DNA of 8,490 nt, taken from Pseudomonadota bacterium (GTDB lineage: Bacteria > Desulfobacterota > DSM-4660 > Desulfatiglandales > B25-G16). The stretch is from positions 1 to 8,490 of the forward strand of contig DAOVRY010000017.1 of assembly GCA_030633645.1 (NCBI GenBank), in the 5' to 3' direction. This document shows, piece after piece, positions 5,989 to 8,490 of the stretch. The number at the start of each line of letters is the position of its first letter. Position 1 is the stretch's first letter. The notes beneath the pieces are model-generated. The model saw nothing but the letters and a program-made list of their open reading frames with translations. It was not told where the DNA came from and ran no database searches. The translations under genes and the position numbers were made by a program.

Positions 5989-6090
5989 CCAGACAGTTAG
6001 CACTACTATCCTTATGAATACACCTCTACGACCCGCCCTGTCTGGCATTCTTTTGCCTGCTGCGGACATTTTTTGTCAGACTCATGACAA
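5989..6090. promoter_or_regulatory. Candidate PilR upstream activating sites
   Basis: Between about 45 and 145 bp upstream of the sigma-54 promoter lie repeated TGTC/GACA cores: CCAGACAG (5989-5996) and its exact reverse complement CTGTCTGG (6038-6045), GACA (6065-6068), and the dyad TTGTCA-N6-TGACAA (6073-6078, 6085-6090). PilR of Pseudomonas is reported to bind TGTC-type sites upstream of pilA, so these are reasonable enhancer candidates. The rest of the 348-bp gap between pilA and pilR shows no gene. Confidence 0.55.
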
Positions 6091-6163
6091 TTTTTGTTAA
6101 AATCCTACAAGCAGTGTTAAGGTGGCGTGTCATATGCAGTAAGTCTCGAGCAGTATTTCAGAA

Positions 6164-7537
6164 TTATGATAATTCGCCAGAAAAGGCCTCGAGGCCCAGC
6201 TTACTCATTCGGTACCGCAAGGATCGCATGGTGATACCTAGGAGCCTGGCAGTCCTTTGTTTTGATCCGTGAGCCATGTCCAGGGCCCTGAGGATGTAGT
6301 CCTTTTCCAGCTCAGCCATGACTTTATCCAGTTTAACTCCGTCCTCACCCAGGTCAGTCCGCCGCCTATTTTCCCGTGTTCGGGCCTTTTTGAAATTAGA
6401 CAGGGACAGACTCTGAGGCAAAACAATATTGGAGGTCTCCAGTGCCACACTCCGCTCAATGATATTCTCCAATTCCCTGACGTTACCGGGAAACGGGTAT
6501 TGACTGAGTATATCCATTGCATAGGCAGATAGCTTTTTTATATCTTTGCCCTGTTCCTGGGAGTATTTTCCCAAAAAATGCTGTGCCAAAAGGGGCAAAT
6601 CTCCTTTTCTTTCCCGTAAAGGGGGCATAGTTATTTCAATGACATTGAGTCTAAAGAAAAGGTCCTCCCTGAAACTCCCGGCCATTACCTCCTCCTCAAG
6701 AGTCACGTTCGTAGCCGATATGAATCGTACATCTACCTGCCTCTCTTCAGTTTCTCCAATCCTCGTAAAGGTTTTTTCTTGAATAACCCTCAAGAGCTTA
6801 ACCTGAATGGCTGGGGTTAGTTCACCTATCTCGTCAAAGAATACCGTGCCACCATCCGCTGCCTCAAAGAGACCCTGTTTATCTGTATTTGCTCCGGTAA
6901 ATGCCCCCTTCTTGTAACCAAAAAGCTCGCTCTCAATCAAGGTCTCAGGAATCCCGGCACAGTTGATAACAATAAAGGGTTGATCTTTTCTCGGGCTCTG
7001 CCCATGAATGGCCCTGGCCACGAGCTCTTTTCCTGTTCCACTCTCACCAGAAATGAGTATATTGGTCTTGGTGTTCGCAACCCTTCTGATCAGGTCATAC
7101 ATTCTTTTCATTTGAGGGCTTTCACCGATTAGACAACCAAAATGGTACTCTTCCTTATCCTGGCCCTTTGGAAGTGTCTTTCTTTGAAGGGCATCTCGCA
7201 CAATCTTTTTGAATTCAGATACATTAAATGGCTTAGGGATATAGTCGTAAGCCCCATCCTTCATGGCCTCAACTGCTGTCTCTGCTGTGGCAAATGCCGA
7301 GATGATAATGACCCGTGTTTCTGAATTGACCTCTTTTACCTTTCTGAGGACCCCTAACCCATCTATATCGTCCATCCGGATATCGGTAATCACCAAATCA
7401 AACGCCTCTTTATCGAGAGTAGAGCACGCCTCCTCCCCGCTGGCCGCAAAATGAACAGCATACCCTTCCTTGGTCAATACGATCTCAAGGAATTCCCGCA
7501 TGCTCAATTCATCATCAACTATCAGGATTGAGTTCAT
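6164..7537 (-). CDS. pilR: Sigma-54-dependent response regulator PilR (NtrC family)
   Basis: It has 457 residues from the ATG at 7537. Residues 3-118 are a receiver domain with acid pocket D8/D9, phosphoacceptor D52 ('LVITDIRM'), S80 and K102 ('PKPF'). Residues about 136-370 are the AAA+ domain: Walker A GESGTGKE (164-171), the sigma-54 contact loop GAFTGA (211-216), Walker B GGTVFFDE (229-236), and R-finger-region motifs ('FREDLFFRLNV', 'PPLRERKGD', 'YPFPGNVRELEN'). Residues about 408-450 are a Fis-type helix-turn-helix ('GSKQRTARLLGITMRSLRYR'). All key residues are present. Proximity to pilA and its sigma-54 promoter makes PilR the best name. The gene overlaps pyrC by 23 nt. GGGAG lies 4 nt before this ATG; a TTG at 7552 gives a form 5 residues longer, but its GGAGG is too close. 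Confidence 0.9.
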   Translation of the reverse strand: MNSILIVDDELSMREFLEIVLTKEGYAVHFAASGEEACSTLDKEAFDLVITDIRMDDIDGLGVLRKVKEVNSETRVIIISAFATAETAVEAMKDGAYDYIPKPFNVSEFKKIVRDALQRKTLPKGQDKEEYHFGCLIGESPQMKRMYDLIRRVANTKTNILISGESGTGKELVARAIHGQSPRKDQPFIVINCAGIPETLIESELFGYKKGAFTGANTDKQGLFEAADGGTVFFDEIGELTPAIQVKLLRVIQEKTFTRIGETEERQVDVRFISATNVTLEEEVMAGSFREDLFFRLNVIEITMPPLRERKGDLPLLAQHFLGKYSQEQGKDIKKLSAYAMDILSQYPFPGNVRELENIIERSVALETSNIVLPQSLSLSNFKKARTRENRRRTDLGEDGVKLDKVMAELEKDYILRALDMAHGSKQRTARLLGITMRSLRYRMSKLGLEAFSGELS

Positions 7538-8490
7538 TGGACTCCCAGACAATCCTCCCTTTGACCATGGTTAAGACTGCCATGCCTTTCATCTTCACCC
7601 CAATAAAGGGCGAATTATGGCTTTTGGATTTAATACGCTCCTCGGTAAACACGTATTCCTTATTAAGGTCTATGATGGTTAGATCTGCTTCCTTACCCTC
7701 TTCAATAACGCCCCCTTTTGTGTTGAGAATAGCGGCAGGGTTATAGGACAACTTTGCTATTGCCCCCGGCAGGTCCATCACGCCTTCCCTTACCAAAGCC
7801 AAGGTGAGGGGCAGTGCGGTCTGAAGACCAATGATGCCGAATGAGGCCTTATCAAACTCCACGTCTTTCTCCAGAGGGCTATGGGGGGCATGATCGGTTG
7901 CAATGACATCGATGACACCCTCGGAAAGCCCCCCCTTTATGGCCTCTACGTCCTTGGGCTCCCGCAATGGGGGATACATCTTGGCGTTGGTATCATAGCC
8001 GATGACAGCTGTATGATCAAGACTGAAGTAATGGGGAGCTGTTTCAGCTGTTACTGGAATACCTTCCTCTTTGGCCTGTCTAATGAAGGTAACCGATCCC
8101 TCAGTGCTCACATGGGCAATATGAACGGGGTATCCCGTTAACTTGGCTAACAGTATGTCTCTCACGACCATGATCTCCTCGGTAGCCGCGGGGATTCCTC
8201 TCAAGCCCAATCGAGTAGAAATCGTACTCTCGTGCATTACGCCGTTGTGTGACAGACTGAGATCCTGACAATGGGAGATGACCGGTAGTTGAAAAAACCG
8301 CGCGTATTCTATTGCCCTCCTCATGAGTTCGCTACTGGTGACCGGTCTCCCATCATCGGACACTGCCACGGCACCTGCCTGTTTGAGGTCGCCAAATTCA
8401 GTTAGTGACTCACCTTTCTGGCCTTTACTTATCGCCGCAACCGGATATACTCGTACCATATTAGCCTTTCGCGCCCGCTCTAAAACGAAC
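7515..8490 (-). CDS. pyrC: Dihydroorotase, class I (N-terminus cut by window edge)
   Basis: The frame is open to the right edge and reads 'FVLERARKANMVRVYPVAAI', matching the family's 'lerA..a..VrvyPigAiT', so the Met at 8459 is internal. About 100 N-terminal residues, including the HxH metal motif, lie outside the window. Visible zinc-site and catalytic landmarks are 'PVISHCQD' (His), 'VHIAHVSTEGSV' (His), 'TAETAPHYFSL' and 'DVIATDHAPHS' (catalytic Asp). 'FGIIGLQTALPL', 'LSYNPAAIL' and 'GKEADLTIIDL' complete the amidohydrolase core. The enzyme interconverts N-carbamoyl-aspartate and dihydroorotate in pyrimidine synthesis. The segment 'KMYPPLRE' has Tyr where Asn is common ('NPPLR'), a minor oddity. 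The stop lies inside pilR, so the two are probably co-transcribed. Confidence 0.93.
   Translation of the reverse strand, partial: FVLERARKANMVRVYPVAAISKGQKGESLTEFGDLKQAGAVAVSDDGRPVTSSELMRRAIEYARFFQLPVISHCQDLSLSHNGVMHESTISTRLGLRGIPAATEEIMVVRDILLAKLTGYPVHIAHVSTEGSVTFIRQAKEEGIPVTAETAPHYFSLDHTAVIGYDTNAKMYPPLREPKDVEAIKGGLSEGVIDVIATDHAPHSPLEKDVEFDKASFGIIGLQTALPLTLALVREGVMDLPGAIAKLSYNPAAILNTKGGVIEEGKEADLTIIDLNKEYVFTEERIKSKSHNSPFIGVKMKGMAVLTMVKGRIVWESNELNPDS

Noticed and set aside
6161..6175. Palindrome GAATTAT-G-ATAATTC over the pilR stop codon as a terminator
   Set aside because: The arms are AT-rich, the central gap is 1 nt, and no T-run follows on the minus strand. It is probably coincidental.
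6084..6272. Small plus-strand frame starting in the pilA-pilR gap
   Set aside because: Most of it is antisense to the pilR 3' end. The part outside covers the probable PilR sites, and no ribosome binding site is seen.

Overview
The window reads like a bacterial chromosome segment from a Deltaproteobacterium (Desulfobacterota) or a close relative. The main clue is the major pilin: its N-terminal half has the 'IPQFSAYR..A.NSAA.SDLRN' pattern of Geobacter-type PilA. Moderate GC, an NtrC-family PilR next to pilA, and a TMTC-like membrane/TPR protein all fit. This placement is an inference, not a proven assignment.

Layout. (1) 1-620, minus strand: a type II toxin-antitoxin pair, with a Phd/YefM-like antitoxin overlapping by 4 nt a VapC-like PIN toxin that runs off the left edge. 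A tandem 11-bp repeat in front of it is a candidate autoregulatory operator. (2) 713-4706: two divergent genes for large polytopic GT-C-type membrane proteins, a GT39/PMT-like glycosyltransferase (minus) and a TMTC-like protein with about six C-terminal TPRs (plus). They share a 145-bp promoter region. (3) 4707-5431: no intact gene. It holds a 327-bp element with 26-bp imperfect terminal inverted repeats, bounded by a 10-bp direct repeat and carrying a decayed four-helix-bundle (IVP/S23-type) gene. Next come a crippled second copy of the pilin gene, a REP-like palindrome, and a hairpin present downstream of both pilin copies. (4) 5432-7537, minus: pilA, its leader, a perfect-consensus sigma-54 promoter with TGTC/GACA clusters upstream, then pilR. 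(5) 7515-8490, minus: the C-terminal three quarters of a class I dihydroorotase (pyrC), overlapping pilR.

How the parts fit. PilR (phospho-receiver, AAA+ with GAFTGA, Fis-type HTH) is the expected activator of the sigma-54 promoter about 115-130 bp upstream of the pilA start codon, so regulator and target sit side by side. The usual kinase gene pilS is not beside pilR; pyrC is. The two GT-C membrane proteins near the pilin suggest a possible pilin O-glycosylation locus, but this rests on neighbourhood alone. The convergent region between the TPR gene and pilA has collected insertions and decayed duplicates. The 327-bp element is the most unusual object in the window.
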